From Sphingopyxis sp. (lineage in GTDB: Bacteria; Pseudomonadota; Alphaproteobacteria; Sphingomonadales; Sphingomonadaceae): a DNA stretch of 5,122 nt. The notes under the pieces were generated by a model. The model saw nothing but the letters and a program-made list of their open reading frames with translations. It made no database searches and was not told the origin of the DNA. This document shows, piece by piece, positions 1 through 5,122 of this stretch. The stretch spans positions 1 to 5,122 of the forward strand of contig JAHCKJ010000169.1 of assembly GCA_026125835.1 (NCBI GenBank), read 5' to 3'. How positions within the stretch are numbered: position 1 is the stretch's first letter; every line of letters begins with the position of its first letter. Made by a program: the position numbers and the translations under genes.

Positions 1-900
1 GACCACGGCAGGCTTGCCGGCGAAAAAGGCTTCGCGGCCGACGCCACCCGAATCGGTGATGACCAGTCCGCTCTGACGCAACATCGACTGGAAATCGAAA
101 TAGCCAAGCGGGTCGATCAAGCGAAGGTTCGCGGCAGGCCGCCATCCCCAAGCCTCAAGCCGGTGATGCAGTCGCGGATGCGCCGGAAGCAGCACCGGCA
201 TCGGGGCGCGATCAAGCGCGCCGAGCAAGCCGAGGCAGGTGTCGCGGTCGTCGGTGTTTTCCGCGCGATGGATGGTGCAGATGCCATATTCATTGATAGC
301 CAACCCAAAATCCGCAGGCTGGGCGGCGGCACGATCTTGCAGCATCGCTCCCGAAAGCTTGAATATATCGTACATCGGATCGCCGACGAACCGCAGTCGT
401 TCGGGTCCGAAGCCCTCGCGCGCCAGATAGCGCATCGCCTTGCGCGAACTGACAAGGCAGAGGTCCGACAGGTGATCGGTGATGATACGGTTGGTTTCTT
501 CAGGCATCGCCATCCGTCGATACAGACGTTCGCCGCCTTCGACATGCAGCGCAGGAATGCCGAGGTGGCCGGCAACGAGCGCGCCGGCAACGGTCGAATT
601 GGTATCGCCATAAACGAGCAGCGCATCGGGCTTTTCGGCCTCGAAAACTTCTCGGAGGGGCGACATCATCCGGCCGATCTGATCGACGATATGCCCTGAC
701 CCCATGCCAAGATTATATTGCGGTGCCTCTATTTCGAGCTCGGTGAAAAAGATGTCGCTCAGCATTTCGTCATAATGCTGGCCGGTATTCACCACCACGC
801 TGGTGAATGGCGCCCTGTCGCCAAGCTGACGCAGGCTACGCGCGGTAACCCCCAGCTTGATGAACTGCGGCCGATTGCCGACGATCGTCAGAATTTTCAT
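1..900 (-). CDS. wbpI: UDP-GlcNAc3NAcA 2-epimerase (WbpI/WlbD type), C-terminus cut by window edge
   Basis: Cytoplasmic non-hydrolysing sugar-nucleotide 2-epimerase. Its likely role is the last step of the pathway, inverting C2 of UDP-2,3-diacetamido-glucuronate to give UDP-ManNAc3NAcA. The start is ATG at 900, four bases after the wbpE stop, and 300 residues are visible. The family is usually about 355-380 residues, so some 60-80 are missing beyond base 1. Visible motifs are GNRPQ (8-12), TGQHYD (39-44), YGDT with the catalytic-type D99 (97-100), HVEGGER with E121 (119-125), PEE with E134 (133-135), IHRAEN with H211 (210-215), IDPLGY (262-267) and TDSGGVGREA (282-291). By recall of E. coli WecB, D99, E121, E134 and H211 match its D95, E117, E131 and H213. 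The loop HVEGGERLYRRMAMPEE differs from the usual HVEAGLR pattern. The complete upstream pathway favours the WbpI role over a plain UDP-GlcNAc 2-epimerase (WecB), which remains the alternative. Confidence 0.9.
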   Translation of the reverse strand, partial: MKILTIVGNRPQFIKLGVTARSLRQLGDRAPFTSVVVNTGQHYDEMLSDIFFTELEIEAPQYNLGMGSGHIVDQIGRMMSPLREVFEAEKPDALLVYGDTNSTVAGALVAGHLGIPALHVEGGERLYRRMAMPEETNRIITDHLSDLCLVSSRKAMRYLAREGFGPERLRFVGDPMYDIFKLSGAMLQDRAAAQPADFGLAINEYGICTIHRAENTDDRDTCLGLLGALDRAPMPVLLPAHPRLHHRLEAWGWRPAANLRLIDPLGYFDFQSMLRQSGLVITDSGGVGREAFFAGKPAVV

Positions 901-904
901 CCGC

Positions 905-2014
905 TCAGCCCCGAACTGCTGCGGCGAGCGCGGCGACGACTTTGACCTGGTCTGCTTCGCTCAGATAAGGATGCATCGGAAGGCTCAGCACCTCGGCTGC
1001 GGCCGTTTCGCTATTCGGCACCGCCGTCACCAGCCGCGCCGTTTCGATGAAGGCTTCCTGCTGATGCAGCGCGCGCGGATAATGAATGGTCGTCGGCACC
1101 CCGGCGTCCTTCATTCGGGCGACCACCGTCGCCCGGTCCTGCACCCGCACCGTATATTGTGCCCAAACGCTGGTGCAATCGGGTTCGACATCCGGGGTGA
1201 CGACCGCGTTGGCCAGTCCGGTATCGGCGATCAGACGATGATAACGCTGCGCGGCGATTTCTCGACGCGCCACTTCCTCATCAAAGACTTCGAGCTTGGC
1301 GAGCAGAATTGCGGCCTGCAGCGTGTCGAGCCGCGCGTTCACGCCCACCCGCACATGATGATAACGCTCGGCCTGCCCATGCGCGCGAATGCTCATGAGC
1401 AGGGCTGCCAGGTCATCGTCGTCGGTGAAGCACGCGCCGCCGTCGCCATAGCAACCGAGCGGCTTGCTGGGGAAAAAGCTGGTCGTGGCGATGGTGCCCA
1501 GGGAGCAGGCGCGCCGCCCGCGGTAGGTCGCGCCAAAGCTTTGTGCCGCATCCTCGATCACCGCGATATTTTGCCCAGCAGCAATGTCTGCCAGAGCGTC
1601 GTAGTCGGCGCATTGTCCGAACAGGTCGACCGCTATGATTGCGCGCGTGCGGTCGGTCACGGCGGCACGGACCGCCGCAGGATCGACATTGAAGCTTTTC
1701 GGGTCGACATCGACCAGTACGGGCGTCGCGCCGAGCAGCGCGATCACTTCTGCCGCAGCGACGTAGCTGAACGCCGGCGTGATCACCTCATGCCCCCGCC
1801 CGATGCCAAGCGCCATCAACGCCAATTGCAGCGCGTCGGTGCCGTTGGCGACCCCGATGCAGTGCCGGGTTCCGGCGCGGCGAGCGAGTTCGGTTTCGAG
1901 TTCGGCCACTTCGGGACCCAGGATATATTGCCCGTGCGCCAGAACCCCCGCCATCCTGGCGTCGATCGAGGCGCGGATACGCGCCTGTTGCGCGCCAAGG
2001 TCGATAAACTGCAT
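905..2014 (-). CDS. wbpE: UDP-3-keto-GlcNAcA aminotransferase (WbpE/WlbC type, DegT/DnrJ/EryC1 family)
   Basis: PLP-dependent sugar aminotransferase of 369 residues, near the family's usual 360-370. It transfers an amino group, from glutamate in characterised homologues, to C3 of UDP-3-keto-GlcNAcA, giving UDP-GlcNAc3NA. Visible signatures are an N-terminal FIDLGAQQARIR, HGQYILGPEV (27-36), NGTDAL (57-62) for phosphate binding, VIEDAAQSFGA (152-162) with the cofactor-contacting D155 and Q158, SFFPSKPLGCYGDGG (179-193) with the Schiff-base lysine K184, and VGVNARLD (223-230). These strings are close to P. aeruginosa WbpE as I recall it. The reading frame extends 22 residues further upstream to 2080, overlapping wbpA. 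ATG 2014 is chosen because the family begins at MxFIDL and a GGGAG site lies 9 bases upstream. The gene sits 22 bases after wbpA and 4 bases before wbpI, so it is probably co-transcribed with both. In Pseudomonas the glutamate product, 2-oxoglutarate, is used by WbpB to recycle NADH, which couples these two steps. Confidence 0.95.
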   Translation of the reverse strand: MQFIDLGAQQARIRASIDARMAGVLAHGQYILGPEVAELETELARRAGTRHCIGVANGTDALQLALMALGIGRGHEVITPAFSYVAAAEVIALLGATPVLVDVDPKSFNVDPAAVRAAVTDRTRAIIAVDLFGQCADYDALADIAAGQNIAVIEDAAQSFGATYRGRRACSLGTIATTSFFPSKPLGCYGDGGACFTDDDDLAALLMSIRAHGQAERYHHVRVGVNARLDTLQAAILLAKLEVFDEEVARREIAAQRYHRLIADTGLANAVVTPDVEPDCTSVWAQYTVRVQDRATVVARMKDAGVPTTIHYPRALHQQEAFIETARLVTAVPNSETAAAEVLSLPMHPYLSEADQVKVVAALAAAVRG

Positions 2015-2023
2015 CGTTCGTAA

Positions 2024-2028
2024 CTCCC
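2024..2028 (-). promoter_or_regulatory. Shine-Dalgarno site that sets the wbpE start
   Basis: On the minus strand GGGAG stands 9 bases before ATG 2014, inside the 22-base wbpA-wbpE gap. It supports this start over the upstream in-frame ATG at 2080, which lies inside wbpA and would add 22 residues absent from family members. Confidence 0.7.
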
Positions 2029-2036
2029 GGCGTTGC

Positions 2037-3353
2037 TTACGCCTTAGTGACCTTGTCGTGCGGCTCGAGATAGCGGCCACGGGTGTCGACGATCAGTGCG
2101 GCATGATCGAGGATCATGTCATAATCGAAACCGTCGTGATCGGTTGCAAGCAGCACGCAATCGTAACCGGCAATCGTCTCGGGCGTTAAAGCCACGCTGT
2201 CGAGCGTGAAGCTATGCTCGCGCATCTCGGGAAAGCTTGGGAAATAAGGATCGCTATAGTCGATGTGGGCGCCGAGCGCCTCGATCCGCTCCATCAGAAG
2301 AACCGCGGGCGATTCCCGCATGTCGTCGACGTTCTTTTTATACGCGATACCGAGCACCAGAACCCGGCTACCGTTCAAAGATTTTTGTTGGCGATTCAGC
2401 GCCAGCGATACCTTGCCAACGACATAATCCGGCATGCCATTGTTCACTTCGCCCGCGAGTTCAATAAAGCGGGTGTGGACGCCGACTTCGTGCGCTTTCC
2501 ACGTCAGGTAAAATGGGTCGATAGGGATACAATGCCCGCCCAGGCCTGGCCCCGGATAATAGGGTACAAAACCGAACGGCTTGGTCGCGGCAGCACGAAT
2601 GACCTCATGAATGTCAATATCAAGCTTATCGGCAACGATCTTCATCTCGTTGACCAGCCCGATGTTCACCGCCCGATGAATATTCTCGAGCAGTTTGGTC
2701 AGTTCGGCCACTTTCGTCGAACTGACGGGCACGACCTTGTCGATCACATGGCCGTAAAGCGCCAGACCGACGTCGAGGCAGGCGGACGTATGTCCACCGC
2801 AAACTTTGGGAATGGTACGTGTCGTGAAACTCGCATTGCCCGGATCTTCGCGTTCGGGCGAATAGACGAGAAAGAAATCCTCGCCGACCTTGCGACCGGT
2901 CTTTTCCACGCGCGGCAGCAGCTCCTCTTCGGTGGTGCCGGGATAGGTCGTGCTTTCAAGCGACAGGACCTGCCCCGAACGCAAATAAGGCGCCAGCGCG
3001 TCGATCGTATCGGTCACGAAGCTGAGGTCGGGTTCGCGGTGGCGCCCGAGCGGCGTCGGCACGCAAATGATCAGCGCATCGCATTCGCTGGCACGCTCGA
3101 AATCGGTCGTGGCCTCGAATCCCGACGCTTTGGCTTTGGCCACATCCTCATGGGCGATATGCTCGATATAGCTCTGCCCCAGATTGAGCCGCTCGGTCTT
3201 CCGGCTGTCGATGTCGAGGCCGATGACGCGATAGCCGACTTCGGCAAAACGCAGGACAAGGGGCAAGCCCACATACCCCAGGCCGGCGACACCGATGACC
3301 GCGCTCTTGTCTTGCAGCTTGTTGATAAGGGCCTGTTTCACTTCGAACTCCAT
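2037..3353 (-). CDS. wbpA: UDP-N-acetyl-D-glucosamine 6-dehydrogenase (WbpA type)
   Basis: NAD-dependent four-electron dehydrogenase that oxidises C6 of UDP-GlcNAc to give UDP-GlcNAcA, the committed first step of the pathway; cytoplasmic. It has 438 residues, matching the WbpA length of about 436. The N-terminal Rossmann fold carries GLGYVG (24-29, G24/G26/G29). REPDLS (106-111), SLESTTYPGTTEEEL (131-145) and YSPEREDPGN (164-173) follow. The central helix SSTKVAELTKLLENIHRAVN (211-230) holds the catalytic-type K220 and N224. GPGLGGHCIPIDP (268-280) holds the nucleophile C275. The C-terminal UDP-binding domain has GIAYKKNVDDMRESP (335-349) and LLATDHDGFDY (401-411). Residues 20-430 read like P. 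aeruginosa WbpA, as I recall it. ATG 3353 has no clear ribosome-binding site. A GTG at 3341 (codon 5) is preceded by GGAG at a 6-base spacing and could be the true start. The stop is TAA, 22 bases before wbpE. Confidence 0.96.
   Translation of the reverse strand: MEFEVKQALINKLQDKSAVIGVAGLGYVGLPLVLRFAEVGYRVIGLDIDSRKTERLNLGQSYIEHIAHEDVAKAKASGFEATTDFERASECDALIICVPTPLGRHREPDLSFVTDTIDALAPYLRSGQVLSLESTTYPGTTEEELLPRVEKTGRKVGEDFFLVYSPEREDPGNASFTTRTIPKVCGGHTSACLDVGLALYGHVIDKVVPVSSTKVAELTKLLENIHRAVNIGLVNEMKIVADKLDIDIHEVIRAAATKPFGFVPYYPGPGLGGHCIPIDPFYLTWKAHEVGVHTRFIELAGEVNNGMPDYVVGKVSLALNRQQKSLNGSRVLVLGIAYKKNVDDMRESPAVLLMERIEALGAHIDYSDPYFPSFPEMREHSFTLDSVALTPETIAGYDCVLLATDHDGFDYDMILDHAALIVDTRGRYLEPHDKVTKA
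3348..3351 (-). promoter_or_regulatory. Possible ribosome-binding site for an alternative GTG start of wbpA
   Basis: The minus-strand GGAG overlaps the third base of ATG 3353 and lies 6 bases before an in-frame GTG at 3341. No purine-rich site precedes the ATG itself. If the GTG is used, WbpA would begin MKQALINKLQDK and have 434 residues. The P. aeruginosa N-terminus, as recalled, lies between the two options in length, so homology does not decide between them. Confidence 0.4.
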
Positions 3354-3371
3354 GAAGATATCGGGTTGCTT

Positions 3372-3387
3372 GATCCCGTTCGGGATC
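3372..3387 (-). repeat. Perfect 16-base inverted repeat (hairpin) between wbpD and wbpA
   Basis: GATCCCG and CGGGATC flank two bases, giving a perfect 7-base inverted repeat. In RNA this is most likely a 6-bp stem with a GAAC loop. It lies in the 48-base gap (3354-3401), the longest gap in the operon, 14 bases after the wbpD stop and 18 bases before ATG 3353. The RNA downstream of the stem reads AAGCAACCCG and has no U-run, so it is not a classical intrinsic terminator. It could be an mRNA processing or stability element, a partial attenuator, or a protein site. The function is not known. Confidence 0.5.
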
Positions 3388-3401
3388 GCGAAAGCCGCAG
3401 C

Positions 3402-3989
3402 TCAATCGCCCGTCGGCTCGCGCGTCAATCGGACACCACTCAGGATATAGCGGGATCCGTCATTCGGGCACTGCATTTCGGCCTCGCCCGACAAGGGCAG
3501 ATCGAGTCGTTCGCCATAAGCACTCATCCACCCGACCTGCCGCGCGGGAACCCCGACGACCAACGCAAAATCGGGCACATCCTGCGTCACCACGGCGCCG
3601 GCGCCGATGAAGCTGTATTCACCCAGTGTCGCGCCACAAACAATCGTGCAATTCGCACCGAGCGACGCGCCGCGCCGCACGCGCGTCAAGCGATACTCGG
3701 TCTTGCGCTCGACATGCGCCCGCGGGTTGACGACATTGGTGAAAACGGCACTGGGGCCGCAGAAAACATCGTCTTCGAGGATGACATCGTCATAAATCGA
3801 CACGTTGTTCTGAACTTTTACGCCATTACCGATCCGCGCCCGGTTGCCCACGAACACATTCTGCCCCAGGCTGCACCGATTGCCGATCACCGCCCCGCCA
3901 CAGATATGCACGAAGTGCCAGACGCGCGTTTCGGCGCCAATGACGGCGCCTGCATCGACAATCGCGGAAGGGTGGACAAACGCGGTCAC
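3402..3989 (-). CDS. wbpD: UDP-GlcNAc3NA 3-N-acetyltransferase (WbpD/WlbB type, left-handed beta-helix)
   Basis: Acetyl-CoA-dependent hexapeptide-repeat acetyltransferase that acetylates the C3 amine of UDP-GlcNAc3NA to give UDP-GlcNAc3NAcA; cytoplasmic, with trimers expected for the family. It has 195 residues against about 190 in WbpD. From residue 5 to about 150 the sequence shows hexapeptide-type repeats, including HPSAIVDAGAVIG (6-18), RVWHFVHICGGAVIG (22-36), SLGQNVFVGN (40-49), KVQNNVSIYDDV (58-69), CGPSAVFTNVVNPR (77-90), LGANCTIVCGATLGEYSFIGAGAVV (110-134) and VGVPARQVGWMS (145-156). A short C-terminal tail with CPNDGSRYIL (174-183) follows, as in P. aeruginosa WbpD as recalled. The start is GTG at 3989, four bases after the wbpB stop. 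It is the only start codon that fits the family N-terminus, because the next upstream in-frame ATG lies well inside wbpB. The ribosome-binding site is weak (CTGAAG), suggesting translational coupling to wbpB. Confidence 0.95.
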   Translation of the reverse strand: MTAFVHPSAIVDAGAVIGAETRVWHFVHICGGAVIGNRCSLGQNVFVGNRARIGNGVKVQNNVSIYDDVILEDDVFCGPSAVFTNVVNPRAHVERKTEYRLTRVRRGASLGANCTIVCGATLGEYSFIGAGAVVTQDVPDFALVVGVPARQVGWMSAYGERLDLPLSGEAEMQCPNDGSRYILSGVRLTREPTGD

Positions 3990-3993
3990 GGCT

Positions 3994-4944
3994 TCAGAGC
4001 TTTTGCGCCAGCGGATGATAGTCCCCGGCCAGCGGCGAGAGCGCCATGGTCCGGATATCATTGGCGAGGCGAACGCTCGGTTCCGCAACGTCGAGACCGA
4101 AACCGCGACCGCCGAGCACGGCTTCGTAGCTGCGCGTGTGAAGGTCGGTAAAACCCTCAGAAAACTCAAACTCGTCGCCATCGAACTGGATCGACCTGTA
4201 GGTACGCTTGTTCGCCGCCCGCGCCGCGTCAGGCAGATAGGCCTCGTTCACCGACAGGAACCAGCGCACATCGGCATTGCGAAAGCTGAGCACCCCGGCG
4301 GCCGCATCGTCGCGGCTGGCGTGAACCCGGCTGTCCTGCACGTCGCCAAACAGGAACGTCAGCATATCGAAAAAATGAATGCCGATGTTGGTCGCGATGC
4401 CGCCCGAACGGCGCAATTCGCCCTTCCATGACGCGAAATACCACGACCCGCGCGAGGTAAGATAAGTCAGGTCGACCGCGAAACGCTTGCCTGGGTCGAC
4501 GGCGAGTTCGTCGGCGATCTTTTGCTTGAGCGCGATGACGCTGTCGTGAAGCCGAAGCTGAAGGATCGTATAGATTTTCTTGCCGGTTTCGCGTTCGACG
4601 ATCCGCAAGGTGTCGAGTTCTGCGGCGTCGAGGACCAACGGTTTTTCGCAGATCGCATCGGCGCCGTGGCGCAGCGCAGTCCGCATATGCGGGGCGTGCA
4701 GATCGTTCGGCGAACAGATGCTGATGTAGTCGAGCCGCCGCCCGGCTACCGCTTCGTTGTCGAGAAAACTATCAAACTTTTCGGACACGGTAAAAAAGGC
4801 AGCGTCGGGAAAATAGCTGTCCATGATGCCAACACTGTCGTTTACGTCATAAGCCACCACGAGCCGGTTACCCGTGTCACGGATAGCCTGAAGATGCCGG
4901 GGAGCAATATATCCCGCAGCCCCAATGAGCGCAAAACGTTGCAT
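3994..4944 (-). CDS. wbpB: UDP-GlcNAcA 3-dehydrogenase (WbpB/WlbA type, Gfo/Idh/MocA family)
   Basis: NAD-dependent oxidoreductase of 316 residues (family about 312-350) that oxidises C3 of UDP-GlcNAcA to the 3-keto sugar, the substrate of WbpE. The N-terminal Rossmann domain starts with FALIGAAGYIAPRH (4-17), the WbpB/WlbA form of the dinucleotide-binding motif. DYISICSPNDLHAPH (72-86) and the family signature CEKPLVL (99-105) with the catalytic-type K101 follow. The C-terminal domain has YTILQLRLHDSV (125-136), TSRGSWYFASWKGE (163-176) and GGIATNIGIHFFD (181-193) with H190. The strings match P. aeruginosa WbpB as recalled. Studied WbpB/WlbA enzymes hold NAD tightly and, in some species, regenerate it with 2-oxoglutarate; the sequence alone does not show which type this is. 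It is the first clear gene of the operon. ATG 4944 follows AAGGA at an 11-base spacing. The stop TGA lies four bases before the wbpD GTG. Confidence 0.96.
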   Translation of the reverse strand: MQRFALIGAAGYIAPRHLQAIRDTGNRLVVAYDVNDSVGIMDSYFPDAAFFTVSEKFDSFLDNEAVAGRRLDYISICSPNDLHAPHMRTALRHGADAICEKPLVLDAAELDTLRIVERETGKKIYTILQLRLHDSVIALKQKIADELAVDPGKRFAVDLTYLTSRGSWYFASWKGELRRSGGIATNIGIHFFDMLTFLFGDVQDSRVHASRDDAAAGVLSFRNADVRWFLSVNEAYLPDAARAANKRTYRSIQFDGDEFEFSEGFTDLHTRSYEAVLGGRGFGLDVAEPSVRLANDIRTMALSPLAGDYHPLAQKL

Positions 4945-4955
4945 ATTCTAGAAAT

Positions 4956-4960
4956 TCCTT
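4956..4960 (-). promoter_or_regulatory. Shine-Dalgarno site of wbpB
   Basis: AAGGA on the minus strand lies 11 bases before ATG 4944, slightly longer than the usual 5-9 bases. The spacer contains the palindrome TTCTAGAA (4946-4953). The site supports the ATG 4944 start, which also fits the family N-terminus. Confidence 0.6.
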
Positions 4961-4969
4961 GAGGGATCG

Positions 4970-4996
4970 CGGCGGAACTACACGCGTCTGCCGCCG
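4970..4996 (-). repeat. Short inverted repeat in the wbpB leader
   Basis: CGGCGG and CCGCCG (plus-strand positions 4991-4996 and 4970-4975) form a 6-bp all-GC stem around a 15-base loop that contains ACGCGT. It lies about 26 bases before ATG 4944. Repeats of this length arise by chance in GC-rich DNA, so a regulatory role is only a possibility. Confidence 0.25.
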
Positions 4997-5059
4997 GTGT
5001 AAAGCAGTGGTCAATACATTGTTTTATCGTTCAAAATGCCCTTTCCTTCGGTCTGCCGT

Positions 5060-5122
5060 TCATTTTGTCGGATCAGTCGGCAGCGCGCGCGCCAGCAATT
5101 GGTTCGGGTCGAACAGGCGCCG
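5060..5122 (-). CDS. C-terminal end of an unidentified upstream gene (partial)
   Basis: A minus-strand frame is open from the window edge to TGA at 5062-5060 and gives 20 residues, RRLFDPNQLLARALPTDPTK. Most third codon positions are G or C, as in the neighbouring genes, and the segment ends shortly before an A+T-richer intergenic stretch, so it is probably the tail of a real gene. The tail is too short to identify. FDPNxLL faintly recalls the C-termini of FAD-linked oxidases, but this is not evidence enough for a call. The same orientation and the absence of a terminator allow it to belong to the same transcription unit. Confidence 0.45.
   Translation of the reverse strand, partial: RRLFDPNQLLARALPTDPTK

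Larger units (their letters stand above)
4945..5059 (-). promoter_or_regulatory. Leader or intergenic region upstream of wbpB, likely promoter-bearing
   Basis: This 115-base stretch without a gene separates the end of an upstream reading frame from wbpB. It is the longest non-coding segment in the window and contains an A+T-rich island (about 5011-5039). On the minus strand TTGACC (5007-5012) and TTTACA (about 4998-5003) resemble -35 hexamers, but neither has a convincing -10 hexamer 16-18 bases downstream. The nearest is TAGTTC after TTTACA, which is poor. A promoter here is plausible from the position and base composition, but no specific site can be assigned. Read-through from the upstream gene is the alternative, since no intrinsic terminator is seen. 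Confidence 0.35.

Noticed and set aside
163..699. Plus-strand frame of 178 codons opposite wbpI
   Set aside because: The minus-strand frame carries the full set of epimerase motifs; the plus-strand product is a compositional shadow.
857..2023. Plus-strand open frame of 388 codons antisense to wbpE
   Set aside because: It is a shadow of the well-supported aminotransferase gene, and the translation shows no known motifs and an unusual composition.
2214..4151. Plus-strand open frame of 645 codons antisense to wbpA and wbpD, with part of wbpB
   Set aside because: It lies opposite three genes with clear family motifs. Long antisense frames are common in GC-rich DNA with biased third positions. 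The translation is rich in R, H, D and G with no recognisable domain.
4522..4962. Plus-strand frame of 146 codons opposite the start of wbpB
   Set aside because: It is antisense to the conserved Rossmann domain of WbpB and has no recognisable domain of its own.
4973..4997. GGAAC on the plus strand as an EcfG-type (general stress sigma factor) -35 element
   Set aside because: No matching CGTT -10 element lies at the right distance, and no plus-strand gene follows within the window.
5053..5083. Inverted repeat CTGCCG/CGGCAG around the stop of the upstream gene as a terminator
   Set aside because: The stem is only 6 bp with a 19-base loop, begins inside the coding sequence, and no U-run follows in the transcript direction.

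Overview
The window holds a minus-strand gene cluster that encodes the five enzymes for UDP-2,3-diacetamido-2,3-dideoxy-D-mannuronic acid (UDP-ManNAc3NAcA), a nucleotide sugar used in O-antigen, LPS or other surface glycans. The DNA is GC-rich with G/C-rich third codon positions and one GTG start. That fits a high-GC proteobacterium, perhaps an alphaproteobacterium such as a sphingomonad. The taxonomic guess is inference only, since no rRNA or tRNA is present.

Layout in the direction of transcription (right to left): the C-terminal tail of an unidentified gene (5122-5060); a 115-base leader that is A+T-rich in part (5059-4945); wbpB/wlbA-type 3-dehydrogenase (4944-3994); a 4-base gap; wbpD/wlbB-type N-acetyltransferase with a GTG start (3989-3402); a 48-base gap with a perfect inverted repeat; wbpA-type UDP-GlcNAc 6-dehydrogenase (3353-2037); a 22-base gap; wbpE/wlbC-type PLP aminotransferase (2014-905); a 4-base gap; and wbpI/wlbD-type 2-epimerase (900 to beyond base 1, so C-terminally truncated by the window). 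The tight spacing suggests one operon.

The enzymes form a complete chain. WbpA oxidises C6 of UDP-GlcNAc, WbpB oxidises C3, WbpE aminates C3, WbpD acetylates the new amine and WbpI inverts C2. The order B-D-(A)-E-I matches the Bordetella wlbA-B-C-D order, with the 6-dehydrogenase inserted in the middle. No glycosyltransferase, flippase or polymerase lies within the window; these would be expected in the flanks.

I found no new biological system. The points most worth checking are a non-standard active-site loop in the epimerase, the hairpin and weak ribosome-binding context before wbpA (with a possible GTG start), and the identity of the upstream gene. No tRNA, rRNA, CRISPR array, insertion sequence or convincing terminator was seen.
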